This document shows, in pieces, positions 46,260-54,767 of a stretch of 64,000 nt of DNA. The notes under the pieces were generated by a model, which was not told where the DNA came from, searched no databases, and was given only the letters and a program-made list of their open reading frames with translations. Location: assembly GCA_022845955.1 (NCBI GenBank), contig AP025576.1:434001-498000 (forward strand), written 5' to 3'. Both the position numbers and the translations under genes were made by a program. Numbering within the stretch: the stretch's first letter is position 1; every line of letters starts with the position of its first letter. The DNA comes from Lachnospiraceae bacterium (GTDB lineage Bacteria; Bacillota; Clostridia; Lachnospirales; Lachnospiraceae).

Positions 46260-47294
46260 ATGTCTTTTTCAGGAGAAGTTAAGGAAGAACTGCAAAAACA
46301 GGTGGCCGCCGCAAGGCACTGCCAGATTGCAGAGCTGGCCTCTATTCTGCATTTCTGCGGCAGCTTACAGGCGGCAGAAAAAGTTAATAACCGGGAGGAA
46401 GGGGTTCGTCCATCTTCTTATGGTGAAAAGCTGGTGATTCAGGCAGAAAATGAAGCTGTTATAAGAAAATGCTTTACATTATTGAAGAAAACATTTAATA
46501 TAAATACTAGCGTGAATGAAAAACGGGTGGGAAACAGCATGAAACCCGGGTTGAAACCCAGGGTCAGGACCTCTGCAAGGATCAGGGCTTATGATATCGA
46601 ACTAACGGATCCTGTCCAGATTAAGCAGGTTCTGCAGGCTGCAAAGTTCATGGACAAGGAGGGGATGCTCCGGGATATGAGAGCCCCTGTCAGCGCTATG
46701 CTCATCAAAAATTCATGCTGTCAGAGAGCTTTTTTAAGAGGTGCGTTTCTGTCATCGGGTTCCATGAGTGACCCGGGAAAAAGCTATCATCTTGAGATTG
46801 TATGCACAAACCTTTTTCAGGCAGAGCAGATTCAGACAATTTTACTTTCCTTCGAAGTGGAAGCCAGAATTGTGCAGAGGAAAAAGTACCATGTTGTCTA
46901 TATGAAGGATGGTACGGGGATATCAGATTTCCTGAATATTGTGGAGGCCCACAAATCCCTGATGAACTTCGAAAACTACAGAATCGTAAAAGAAATGCGT
47001 AACTCTGTGAACAGAAGAGTAAATTGTGAAACGGCCAATATCGGTAAGACCGTGAACGCGTCCACAAGACAGGCGGAGGACATTCTGCTTCTCCAGGAGA
47101 AATACGGATTTGAGAATCTTCCAGACGGATTGAAGGAGATGGCGGAAATAAGGCTTGCTTATCCCGATGCCCCCCTTCGTGAGTTGGGGGAATATCTGGA
47201 TCCTCCGGTAGGAAAGTCAGGCGTGAATCACAGGCTTCGCAAGTTGAGTGAGCTGGCGGATAATGTCAGGTCGCAGCAGGGGATAAATAGGTAA
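46260..47294 (+). CDS. whiA: Sporulation/cell-division regulator WhiA
   Basis: 344 residues: an N-terminal LAGLIDADG-like fold (MSFSGEVKEEL; RAFLRGAFLSSGSMSDP) and a C-terminal helix-turn-helix (YPDAPLRELGEYL...VGKSGVNHRLRKL). It is a DNA-binding protein of low-GC Gram-positives linked to division and chromosome segregation. The yvcK-type gene that normally stands between rapZ and whiA is absent here. Confidence 0.96.
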   Translation: MSFSGEVKEELQKQVAAARHCQIAELASILHFCGSLQAAEKVNNREEGVRPSSYGEKLVIQAENEAVIRKCFTLLKKTFNINTSVNEKRVGNSMKPGLKPRVRTSARIRAYDIELTDPVQIKQVLQAAKFMDKEGMLRDMRAPVSAMLIKNSCCQRAFLRGAFLSSGSMSDPGKSYHLEIVCTNLFQAEQIQTILLSFEVEARIVQRKKYHVVYMKDGTGISDFLNIVEAHKSLMNFENYRIVKEMRNSVNRRVNCETANIGKTVNASTRQAEDILLLQEKYGFENLPDGLKEMAEIRLAYPDAPLRELGEYLDPPVGKSGVNHRLRKLSELADNVRSQQGINR

Positions 47295-47332
47295 AAGAAG
47301 TGGAAGGAAAGTAGTAAAAGGAGGAGTAATTT

Positions 47333-47596
47333 ATGAAAATGAAGGCAGTCAAAATTCAGTTAAGCGGCGGACTGGAAGCAAGGCCGGTTGCTATGCTCGT
47401 ACAGGTGGCCAGCCAGCATGACAGCACTGTTTATCTGGAATCGGAAGGCAAAAAGGTAAATGCAAAAAGTATCATGGGAATGATGAGTCTTGGCCTTGAC
47501 AGCGGCGAACTGGTGACCGTTATTGCAGATGGTCCCGATGAAGAAGTTGCAGTAGAGGATATTGCGAAGTATCTTTGCAGCGGCAAAAGCAACTGA
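47333..47596 (+). CDS. crh: Crh-like HPr protein with Glu at position 15
   Basis: 87 residues of the HPr fold. The segment around position 15 reads SGGLEARPVAML, where HPr has GxHARP, so the histidine phosphorylated by PTS enzyme I is replaced by Glu. The regulatory Ser46 is intact in NAKSIMGMMSLG. B. subtilis Crh, also encoded after whiA (yvcL), has Gln at this site. This protein should therefore act in HprK/CcpA catabolite control rather than sugar transport. GGAGG lies 9 bp upstream of the ATG. Confidence 0.9.
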   Translation: MKMKAVKIQLSGGLEARPVAMLVQVASQHDSTVYLESEGKKVNAKSIMGMMSLGLDSGELVTVIADGPDEEVAVEDIAKYLCSGKSN

Positions 47597-47623
47597 ATGG
47601 AATAAAGACTTTCAAATAAAAAG

Positions 47624-47651
47624 AAAAGGAGCATATCTATGCTCCTTTTTT
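47624..47651 (+). terminator. Terminator after crh
   Basis: AAAAGGAGCAT pairs with ATGCTCCTTTT around a 4-nt loop, ending in TTTTTT. It closes the uvrC-to-crh transcription unit. Confidence 0.92.
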
Positions 47652-47688
47652 AAAGTTCCGAGGGGGCCACATAAGGAGGAATGTGAAA

Positions 47689-48594
47689 ATGGCGAGAAAA
47701 AAAATGCTGTTTATTTATAATCCCAAGGCTGGCAAGGGACAGATAAAAAACAATCTTTGCGATATCATCGATGTTTTTGTAAAAGCCGGAAATGAAGTGA
47801 CTGTTTACCCCACCCAATATGCCGGAGATGCCGTAAGAGTGGCGGCAGAAAAAGCAAAGAAATACGACTGTGTGGTATGCAGCGGCGGTGACGGGACTCT
47901 GGATGAGGTGGTTACCGGTATCATGAAGAGCAGCAAACCGGTACCCGTGGGCTACATACCTGCAGGGAGCACCAACGATTTTGCAAACAGCCTGGGAATA
48001 CCCAAAAATATGAAGGCGGCAGCTGAAACCGTAGTGGACGGAAGGCTTTTTGCCTGTGACATCGGCGCCTTTAACGACGATACCTTTGTCTATATTGCAG
48101 CCTTCGGCCTTTTTACCGATGTTTCTTATGAAACGAAGCAGGAATACAAAAACGTCCTGGGGCATATGGCCTATCTTCTGGAAGGTATGAAACGCCTGCC
48201 CTCCATTAAATCTTACAAGATGAAGGTTACCGCCGAGAACCTGGAGATAGAAGGGGATTTTATTTTCGGAATGATCACCAATTCCATGTCTGTGGGAGGT
48301 TTTAAACGGATTACCGGCAAATACGTGGAGCTGGATGACGGTGAGTTTGAGGTCACCCTGATCAAACGTCCCACCAATGCCATCGAATTGAACCAGATAC
48401 TCACCGATCTGGTTAACCGCAACATCGACACGGATCAGATGTACTGTTTTAAAACCGCCTCCCTCCATATCGAGTCCGAGGAAGAGGTATCCTGGACCCT
48501 GGACGGCGAATTCGGCGGCAAGCATCATGTCGTGGATATGTATAACCGCAAGCAGGCCCTTCAGATCCGCGTGCCCTGGACGCTGGAGGAATAA
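47689..48594 (+). CDS. Diacylglycerol/lipid kinase family protein (YegS/DagK type)
   Basis: About 301 residues. The N-terminal catalytic domain has FIYNPKAGKG, VCSGGDGTLDEVVTGI and GYIPAGSTNDFANSLGIP. The C-terminal beta domain ends WTLDGEFGG. It phosphorylates a lipid such as diacylglycerol, recycling it to phosphatidate; the exact lipid is not certain. ATG 47689 fits the AGGAGGA site better than the GTG at 47683. Confidence 0.92.
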   Translation: MARKKMLFIYNPKAGKGQIKNNLCDIIDVFVKAGNEVTVYPTQYAGDAVRVAAEKAKKYDCVVCSGGDGTLDEVVTGIMKSSKPVPVGYIPAGSTNDFANSLGIPKNMKAAAETVVDGRLFACDIGAFNDDTFVYIAAFGLFTDVSYETKQEYKNVLGHMAYLLEGMKRLPSIKSYKMKVTAENLEIEGDFIFGMITNSMSVGGFKRITGKYVELDDGEFEVTLIKRPTNAIELNQILTDLVNRNIDTDQMYCFKTASLHIESEEEVSWTLDGEFGGKHHVVDMYNRKQALQIRVPWTLEE

Positions 48595-48687
48595 ATACTT
48601 CCGGTTCCCCTCCGTCCCTGTGCCGCCCTTCCTGAAAGTTGTGTGAAAAGTTTAACTTTCCTTATTTCCTTTTTTATGAAGATGGGG

Positions 48688-48693
48688 TATAAT
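48688..48693 (+). promoter_or_regulatory. Candidate -10 box of fba
   Basis: Consensus TATAAT at 48688-48693, 48 bp before the fba start. The -35 region is T-rich but weak (TTTCCT). Confidence 0.45.
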
Positions 48694-48740
48694 AACACCA
48701 GTAAAGAGAAATAATCTAAAATTTAATGGAGGTAGATAAA

Positions 48741-49604
48741 ATGTTAGTATCAGCAAAAGAAATGCTCGACAAGGCAAAAGCCGGCCATTATGCAGTAGGC
48801 CAGTTCAACATTAATAACCTGGAATGGACCAAAGCCGTTCTGCAGACAGCACAGGAACTGAATTCCCCTGTAATCCTGGGAGTTTCTGAAGGCGCTGGCA
48901 AATATATGTGCGGATATAAAACCGTTGTTGGCATGGTAAACGGCATGCTGGAAGAAATGAACATCACGGTTCCGGTAGCTCTTCACCTTGACCACGGCAG
49001 CTATGACGCATGCTATAAGTGTATTGAAGCAGGATTCTCTTCCATCATGTTCGATGGTTCCCATTATGCCATTGAAGAAAACGTTGCAAAGACCACAGAA
49101 CTGGTTGCAGCAGCTCATGAAAAAGGACTTTCCATCGAAGCTGAGGTTGGTTCTATCGGCGGCGAAGAAGACGGCGTTGTAGGAATGGGCGAATGTGCAG
49201 ATCCTCAGGAATGCAAGATGGTTGCTGATCTGGGCGTTGATTTCCTGGCAGCAGGTATCGGCAACATCCACGGCAAATATCCCGCTAACTGGAAGGGACT
49301 TTCCTTTGAAACTCTGGATGCTATCCAGAAGCTGACAGGGGACATGCCTCTGGTTCTTCACGGCGGCACAGGTATCCCGGAAGATATGATCAAGAAAGCG
49401 ATCTCCCTCGGCGTTTCCAAGATCAATGTTAACACGGAATGCCAGCTTTCCTTCGCAGCAGCTACCAGAAAGTATGTGGAAGCAGGCAAGGATCTGGAAG
49501 GCAAGGGCTTTGATCCCCGTAAGCTTCTGGCACCCGGCGCACAGGCTATCAAGGATACCGTTAAAGAAAAAATGGAAATGTTCGGTTCTGTTGGAAAGGC
49601 TTGA
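48741..49604 (+). CDS. fba: Class II fructose-1,6-bisphosphate aldolase
   Basis: 287 residues from ATG 48741 (GGAGG upstream). Zinc and active-site segments: ALHLDHGSYD, SIEAEVGSIGGEED, FLAAGIGNIHGKYP, LVLHGGTGIPEDMI and GVSKINVNTE. It splits fructose-1,6-bisphosphate into the two triose phosphates in glycolysis. Codon use is strongly biased, as in highly expressed genes. Own promoter and terminator. Confidence 0.96.
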   Translation: MLVSAKEMLDKAKAGHYAVGQFNINNLEWTKAVLQTAQELNSPVILGVSEGAGKYMCGYKTVVGMVNGMLEEMNITVPVALHLDHGSYDACYKCIEAGFSSIMFDGSHYAIEENVAKTTELVAAAHEKGLSIEAEVGSIGGEEDGVVGMGECADPQECKMVADLGVDFLAAGIGNIHGKYPANWKGLSFETLDAIQKLTGDMPLVLHGGTGIPEDMIKKAISLGVSKINVNTECQLSFAAATRKYVEAGKDLEGKGFDPRKLLAPGAQAIKDTVKEKMEMFGSVGKA

Positions 49605-49650
49605 GAATAAGCCTTATATCCTGACAGGATTATTACTAATACAAAAAATG

Positions 49651-49683
49651 AGAGCGTTGGCTTAGAGGCCGGCGCTCTTTTTT
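49651..49683 (+). terminator. Terminator after fba
   Basis: AGAGCGTTGGC (49651-49661) pairs with GCCGGCGCTCT (49668-49678) with G-U pairs, then TTTTT. Confidence 0.9.
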
Positions 49684-49727
49684 AGTGGAGGGAAGGAAAA
49701 GAAGTCATGGAGCCTGTTAAAAAGCCG

Positions 49728-51215
49728 TTACGGCATAGGCTGATAAAGCCTTCCGCATAAAGGCGCAGGCAGCCTTTCGGGCCAGGGCACACACGGAAGA
49801 AGCTGGCTTCGGGGGCTCTGGTAAACCAACGCAAAAATGGAGGAAAAAGGGCGGGTGAATTCGTCCTCCTTATCCTCTGAGAGTGCGGTCTGCAATTGGG
49901 AAAAGCCTCGCCGGATTTCCGAATCCAGATGCCGGGTTATGGCGTTATATGCATGCATCCGGTCCATATAATGGCCCCAAATCAGAATGTTATCAAATTG
50001 CTCCAGAATGCTGCGCAGGCATTTTGAAGGCATATTTTCTTGCAGGAAATGCAGAAGGATCTGCACGATCTGAGCGGTGGAAGCGGTATTCTGGTATCCG
50101 GCCCAAAGCCTGGCTGTTTCTTCTTTTTCGGGGCGGCTCAATGCGGAAAATGCCGCAGAGGAAAGGCTGTCTGCACAGACGGACAGAATCTGAAGGACAT
50201 CCAGAAATAAAACCAGATGCTCCGCTATTATTTTTTCATCCAGCCGGATTTGCGGCAATTCCCCGCCGTTGCGGCGCACAATGCCTTTTTTGTCCAGAGT
50301 CCTTACAAACCCGATATCACTGAGCAGGGAAACAGCGTTGGACGCGGTGGATTTGGAAATGTGGTATTCCTCCATGATCAGGGGGACAGAGGGCAGATAA
50401 GTACAATTATCGAATTCACCCATTTCGCACCGTTTGAACAGGTCCCGGGCCACTACCGTATATAACGGTACCCGGGATTTGCCCGAAAACCACTGGTAGG
50501 AATCCTGACCCGGATCTGCGGGATATTTTTTTCCCAAAGCCTCCAGATAAGAAGCGATCCGTGCGCCCATTTCCTTGTACATACGCCGGAGCCTGCCGGT
50601 CAGCGCCGCTTCCTGCCCGTCTCCTGCCAGGGACCGGATGTACTGCAGGTTGGTCCGGGCATAGGTGCAGGTGATGGTGAAAGGATTTGCCAGGCCGGAA
50701 GCCGACAGATAAGGGATCCGGGCATAATGTTCCATATCTGACTGGAGATCCAAAATAACCGGATTACGGAAGGGCTTAAGGAATTCGGTAAAAAAGCAAC
50801 TGGACTGCAGATAGAATGTATTGAGGTCAGTCTCCCTGGCGGCGGCAATTGTGAGGGAATCCAGTCTGCTATAATCGGGACAGCGCACGGCACCCGCTGC
50901 ATATAACGGAGGCATCAGGATTTCCAGGCCCCGGTAAATATCCAGTATGCTTTCACTTCGTTTCAGAAGGACGGAAATATAGGACTGCTTGTTTTTATCA
51001 AAACAGACCACTGCCCGCTTCCCCGCCGAAGTTCGGATGAAGCCATCTTTTTCCAGAATACCCAGAACCTTCCTGACTGTTGTAATCCCGATATTATACT
51101 GCCGGCACAGTTCCTGCTGGGAGGGAATGGACTGGCCGCAGCGCAGCACGCCGCTGTACAGCTGGGTCAGCATGGACTGGTATACGGTTTCGTAAAGATT
51201 ATTCTCCGTCTTCAT
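49728..51215 (-). CDS. GntR-type regulator with two helix-turn-helix regions
   Basis: 495 residues, much longer than usual GntR proteins. Residues about 8-72 are a clear GntR winged helix (SIPSQQELCRQYNIGITTVRKVLGIL..DGFI). A second GntR-like motif lies at about 245-305 (YLPSVPLIMEEYHISKSTASNAVSLLSDIGFV). The connecting and C-terminal parts are helical without a known effector domain. It is divergent from a hybrid histidine kinase, a possible target. Ligand unknown. Confidence 0.8.
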   Translation of the reverse strand: MKTENNLYETVYQSMLTQLYSGVLRCGQSIPSQQELCRQYNIGITTVRKVLGILEKDGFIRTSAGKRAVVCFDKNKQSYISVLLKRSESILDIYRGLEILMPPLYAAGAVRCPDYSRLDSLTIAAARETDLNTFYLQSSCFFTEFLKPFRNPVILDLQSDMEHYARIPYLSASGLANPFTITCTYARTNLQYIRSLAGDGQEAALTGRLRRMYKEMGARIASYLEALGKKYPADPGQDSYQWFSGKSRVPLYTVVARDLFKRCEMGEFDNCTYLPSVPLIMEEYHISKSTASNAVSLLSDIGFVRTLDKKGIVRRNGGELPQIRLDEKIIAEHLVLFLDVLQILSVCADSLSSAAFSALSRPEKEETARLWAGYQNTASTAQIVQILLHFLQENMPSKCLRSILEQFDNILIWGHYMDRMHAYNAITRHLDSEIRRGFSQLQTALSEDKEDEFTRPFSSIFALVYQSPRSQLLPCVPWPERLPAPLCGRLYQPMP

Positions 51216-51374
51216 GACAGCTTTCCTTTCCCTTGTTCACGATTGCTTACAGTATAACATAAATGAAATGAATACAGAATGCTTGCTTAATATTGAAAGA
51301 TGGAATAAAATAAACCTGTAGCTAAAACGAGAAAGTTTGGACGGGAGATCACTCCTTCGTTTCGAGGTAAAAAA

Positions 51375-53744
51375 ATGGATACAGACAGCCGGGAAAGAGA
51401 TTATGAATATACAACCCTGATGAATATGCTGCGTGTCAGTGTAAGCAAGCATTTATTAAATGAACATTTTTCATTGGTGTGGGCCAATGATTTTTATTAT
51501 GAACTGATAGGGTATACAAAAGAGGAATATGAAATCCTTTATCATAATCAATGCGACAGCTACTACAGTAATGATGAACTGGGAATCCATGACGAGGAGG
51601 ACTGGGAAAGGCTGGGAGGTGTGGTCACAAAAGCCCTGGAGGAGGGCCGATCGGGTTACAGCAATATCGGACGTATACGCAAAAAGAACGGTGAATATGC
51701 CCTTGTCCAGATGACGGCAACCTTTGTGGATGACTATATAGACGGATGCCAGGTATCCTATACCGCTATGACGGATGTTACGGATATTATCCAGCAGCAG
51801 CGGGAGCAGTCCGTAACCTATGATAACCTGCCCGGGTTTGTGGCGAAATGCCGCGTCGGGGGAGAACAGGGAATGGAACTTCTGGAGGCAAATTCCCGGT
51901 TTTATGACTTTTTTGGGGAAGGGGATGCTTTATTCCGGGAAAACCTGAAGCAGAATGCGGACGTGGTGGAACTTTACCGGAAGAAATTCCAATCCCGGGA
52001 AGCGGTGCATTTTGTGGCCCGCTGTATAAACAGGGATGGAAAAGAGGCCTGGCTTCAGGTCAATGCCGCCTGTTTGGATTCGCTGGGGGAAGAACCGCTG
52101 TATCTTTTCCTTTTTATTGATATCACAAATGAGACGGAGCTGCGGCAGATGCAGGAGAAGCTGGAGAAGCAGGCGCAGGAGCTGAAAACGGCCCTGCGTC
52201 TGGCGGAAAGGGCCAACAGGGCGAAATCGGATTTCCTGTCGCATATGTCCCATGATATACGTACTCCCATGAATGCCATTGTGGGGATGACGGATATCGC
52301 CAAATCCCATCTGAATGAGCCGGATAAGATCCTGGACTGCCTGAATAAGATAACCTTATCGGGGCAGCATCTGCTTGGGCTGATAAACGATGTCCTTGAT
52401 ATGAGCAAAATAGAAAACGGCAACATTTCCATCAGCAATATGCCCTTGTCCCTGCCGGAGCTGCTGACCAATGTGGTTACCATCACGCAGCCCAATATCA
52501 AAGCCAGAAACCAGAAATTTGCGGTTCGGCTGCATGATCTCAGGCATGAGAGATATTGCTCCGATGCGCTGCGTCTGCGTCAGATCCTGATTAACCTGTT
52601 ATCCAATGCTTCCAAATTCACACCTTCCGGAGGCTCTGTCACTATGGATATCGCAGAACGGGCAGGAGAGGATGCCCTTTCTGTTTATCTGGACATTGTG
52701 ATAACAGATACGGGAATCGGTATGAGCCAGGATTTTATGGAACATATTTTTGAGCCTTTTTCCCGCGAACAGGACAGCCGCGTGGATAAAACGGAGGGCA
52801 GCGGGCTGGGTATGGCGATAACCAAAAGGCTGGTGGAGCTGCTGGGCGGAAGTATCCGGGTAGCCAGCAGCGCCGGCGAAGGTTCCACTTTTTCTGTGTC
52901 GGTTCCCATGCAGTTGGACAATATGCCGCCGATGCCCCTGCGTTTCCCGGAGCTGAAGATTCTGGTGGTGGATGACGGGGAGGATATTCTGGAATACATG
53001 GAACAGGCCCTGCGGGAATTCGGCGTCATTGCGGAATGTACGGAAAGCGGCGCAGAGGCGGTGTCCAGGGTGGGAGAAGCCCGCCGGAAGGGCGCGGACT
53101 ATGACGCCGTCATCCTTGACTGGAAAATGCCGGGCATGGACGGATTGCAGACGGCGCGGCAGATCCGGAAAGAGAATGGCGGGGATATCCCCATACTGAT
53201 TATGTCCGCCTATGACTGGAGCGAGATTGAGGAGCCTGCCAAGGAAGCGGGAATCACAGGATTCCTGCAGAAACCAATTTTCCTCTCCACTTTGTGCTAC
53301 GGGATACAAAAATATGTATTGGGACAGGATGTGGTGCAGGATGAACTGCCGACCTATGATTTTACGGGGAAACATATTCTTCTGGTGGAGGATAATGAAT
53401 TGAACCGGGAAATAGCCCGGGAGCTGCTGCAGCAGACGGGGGCCGCCGTAGATGTGGCGGGCGATGGGAAGGCGGGTGTGGAAGCTTTTGAAAATTCCAT
53501 GGAAGCCTTTTATGATCTGATATTGATGGATATCCGTATGCCGGTGATGGACGGACTCCGTGCGTCGAGAAAGATACGCCGGCTTTCAAGGAAGGATGCG
53601 GCCGGAATCCCCGTCATCGCCATGACTGCGGATGCTTTTGCAGAGGACGTGGCAGCTGCCAGGCAGGCCGGCATGAACGACCATATTGCAAAGCCTATTG
53701 ATGTACAGCAGCTTTACCGCCTGATTGCGCGTTATATTTCCTGA
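51375..53744 (+). CDS. Hybrid sensor histidine kinase with two receiver domains
   Basis: 789 residues, no membrane segment seen. PAS-type domains (about 25-140 and 150-255), a coiled linker, then HisKA with H293 in FLSHMSHDIRTPMNA. The HATPase has GIGMSQDFMEHIFEPF and GSGLGMAITKRL. Two receivers follow: D582 in VILDWKMPGMDG and D719 in LILMDIRMPVMDG. A cytosolic multi-step phosphorelay kinase; signal and final partner unknown. GAGGTAAAAAA precedes the ATG. Confidence 0.93.
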   Translation: MDTDSRERDYEYTTLMNMLRVSVSKHLLNEHFSLVWANDFYYELIGYTKEEYEILYHNQCDSYYSNDELGIHDEEDWERLGGVVTKALEEGRSGYSNIGRIRKKNGEYALVQMTATFVDDYIDGCQVSYTAMTDVTDIIQQQREQSVTYDNLPGFVAKCRVGGEQGMELLEANSRFYDFFGEGDALFRENLKQNADVVELYRKKFQSREAVHFVARCINRDGKEAWLQVNAACLDSLGEEPLYLFLFIDITNETELRQMQEKLEKQAQELKTALRLAERANRAKSDFLSHMSHDIRTPMNAIVGMTDIAKSHLNEPDKILDCLNKITLSGQHLLGLINDVLDMSKIENGNISISNMPLSLPELLTNVVTITQPNIKARNQKFAVRLHDLRHERYCSDALRLRQILINLLSNASKFTPSGGSVTMDIAERAGEDALSVYLDIVITDTGIGMSQDFMEHIFEPFSREQDSRVDKTEGSGLGMAITKRLVELLGGSIRVASSAGEGSTFSVSVPMQLDNMPPMPLRFPELKILVVDDGEDILEYMEQALREFGVIAECTESGAEAVSRVGEARRKGADYDAVILDWKMPGMDGLQTARQIRKENGGDIPILIMSAYDWSEIEEPAKEAGITGFLQKPIFLSTLCYGIQKYVLGQDVVQDELPTYDFTGKHILLVEDNELNREIARELLQQTGAAVDVAGDGKAGVEAFENSMEAFYDLILMDIRMPVMDGLRASRKIRRLSRKDAAGIPVIAMTADAFAEDVAAARQAGMNDHIAKPIDVQQLYRLIARYIS

Positions 53745-53772
53745 CGGCCGTTCCGGCGGCCGCCGGTAACAT

Positions 53773-53914
53773 AAAAAAAGCTCCCGTAAAAAGGGAGGAT
53801 GCCAGGTAACTGCTTACCTGGCATTTATTATGAAAAAGCTATTTATAAAAAGTTTTGTTGTACGCTTAAGAGGAGAAGATGAAGTTTGGTGCTTCTTTGT
53901 TCGCTTCATCTTAT
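53773..53914 (-). ncRNA. Candidate small RNA on the minus strand
   Basis: A minus-strand TATACT (53926-53921) could start a transcript near 53914. It would contain a GATGAAG/CTTCATC hairpin, a pyrimidine stretch TTCTCCTCTT able to pair with ribosome sites, the ATGCCAGGTAA hairpin, and a CTCCC/GGGAG stem followed by seven T (53797-53773). Size about 140 nt. The -35 box is weak, so this is a proposal only. Confidence 0.35.
53799..53830 (+). terminator. Terminator after the hybrid kinase
   Basis: ATGCCAGGTAA (53799-53809), CTGC loop, TTACCTGGCAT (53814-53824), then TTATTA. A perfect 11-bp stem. Confidence 0.75.
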
Positions 53915-54025
53915 GGTTATAGTATAGGAAACAGAAGTGTCTAAACAGTGTGTGCCGGATTAATTTTTTTTGAAAAAAATATGAACAATATATGAACGCT
54001 GATTTTGGCAAAAACTGACAGAAAA

Positions 54026-54061
54026 GAAAAGGCCGCTCCCCGGTTTTGCCGGGGGCGGCCT
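54026..54061 (-). terminator. Terminator of ppiB
   Basis: On the minus strand AGGCCGCCCCCGG pairs with CCGGGGAGCGGCCT around CAAAA (54061-54030), followed by TTTCTTTTC. Confidence 0.88.
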
Positions 54062-54076
54062 GCTGTATGTGTCTGT

Positions 54077-54598
54077 TTACATTTTTTCCGGTTCCGGATA
54101 TTGCGTGCCGAAGGTTTCAACGGTCATGGTCTTAATGCGCTGCTCCGTGAGAGGACGGTCGGCGTAATTGGTATTGGTTTCAGCGATTTTATTTACATTT
54201 TCCATTCCTTCCGTCACTTTGCCGAAAGCGGCATAGGAACCATCCAGATGAGGAGAATTCTTATGCATGATAAAGAACTGGCTTCCTGCGGAGTTGGGAG
54301 CCATGGAACGCGCCATGGAAAGCACCCCTTCGGTATGCTTTAATTCGTTTTTAACACCATTCTGGGAAAATTCTCCCTTAATGGAATAACCCGGGCCTCC
54401 GGTTCCGTTTCCGTCCGGATCGCCTCCCTGGATCATGAAGCCTTTGATGACTCTGTGGAAAATCAGTCCGTCATAGAAATTTTTCTGAATCAGGCTGATG
54501 AAGTTGTTTACGGAAATGGGAGCGATATCAGGATAAAGCTCAGCCTTTATAACATCTCCGTTTTCCATGGTAATTGTTACAACGGGATTCTGTGCCAT
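54077..54598 (-). CDS. ppiB: Peptidyl-prolyl cis-trans isomerase, cyclophilin type
   Basis: 173 residues from the ATG at 54598 (AAAGGAAG upstream); the frame extends further but into a palindrome. Cyclophilin core: FYDGLIFHRVIKGFMIQGGDPDGNGTGGPGYSIKGEF, read here as two adjacent motifs, plus GVLSMARSMAPNSAGSQFFI. It speeds proline isomerisation during protein folding. No signal peptide, so cytoplasmic. Confidence 0.96.
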   Translation of the reverse strand: MAQNPVVTITMENGDVIKAELYPDIAPISVNNFISLIQKNFYDGLIFHRVIKGFMIQGGDPDGNGTGGPGYSIKGEFSQNGVKNELKHTEGVLSMARSMAPNSAGSQFFIMHKNSPHLDGSYAAFGKVTEGMENVNKIAETNTNYADRPLTEQRIKTMTVETFGTQYPEPEKM

Positions 54599-54633
54599 AA
54601 AATAATTCTTCCTTTCTGTTGTGATGTTGGTTA

Positions 54634-54727
54634 CAATAAACCTGAGGGTTTGCTGCACCGGTCTGCTTCTCCCTCCCCGGCCGGGCGGGGAGAAGCAGGC
54701 CGGCGCAGCAGGCCGACAGGTTTATTG
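54634..54727. repeat. 94-nt long inverted repeat between ppiB and the GNAT gene
   Basis: CAATAAACCTG (54634-54644) pairs perfectly with 54717-54727. An inner stem pairs TGCTTCTCC (54664-54672) with GGAGAAGCA (54689-54697) and neighbouring G/C-rich segments. Both strands are nearly identical when read 5' to 3', so one long hairpin can form in either transcript. There is no U-tract. Confidence 0.8.
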
Positions 54728-54767
54728 TAGCCGAAATATGACAATTCGTAAAGGGAGTACGCGGATT

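Larger units (their letters stand above)
53745..54076. other. Gene-free stretch with three hairpins
   Basis: 332 bp with no convincing gene. A plus-strand terminator (53799-53824), a minus-strand terminator (53773-53797) and the ppiB terminator (54026-54061) lie here. Between them is an AT-rich stretch that may encode a minus-strand small RNA. A 21-codon frame MKFGASLFASS.. (from 53879) has GAGGAG too close to the ATG and is doubtful. Confidence 0.5.

Noticed and set aside
54621-54767. N-terminal extension of the GNAT protein through the palindrome
   Set aside because: The palindrome gives similar open frames on both strands, and the only good ribosome site precedes ATG 54768.
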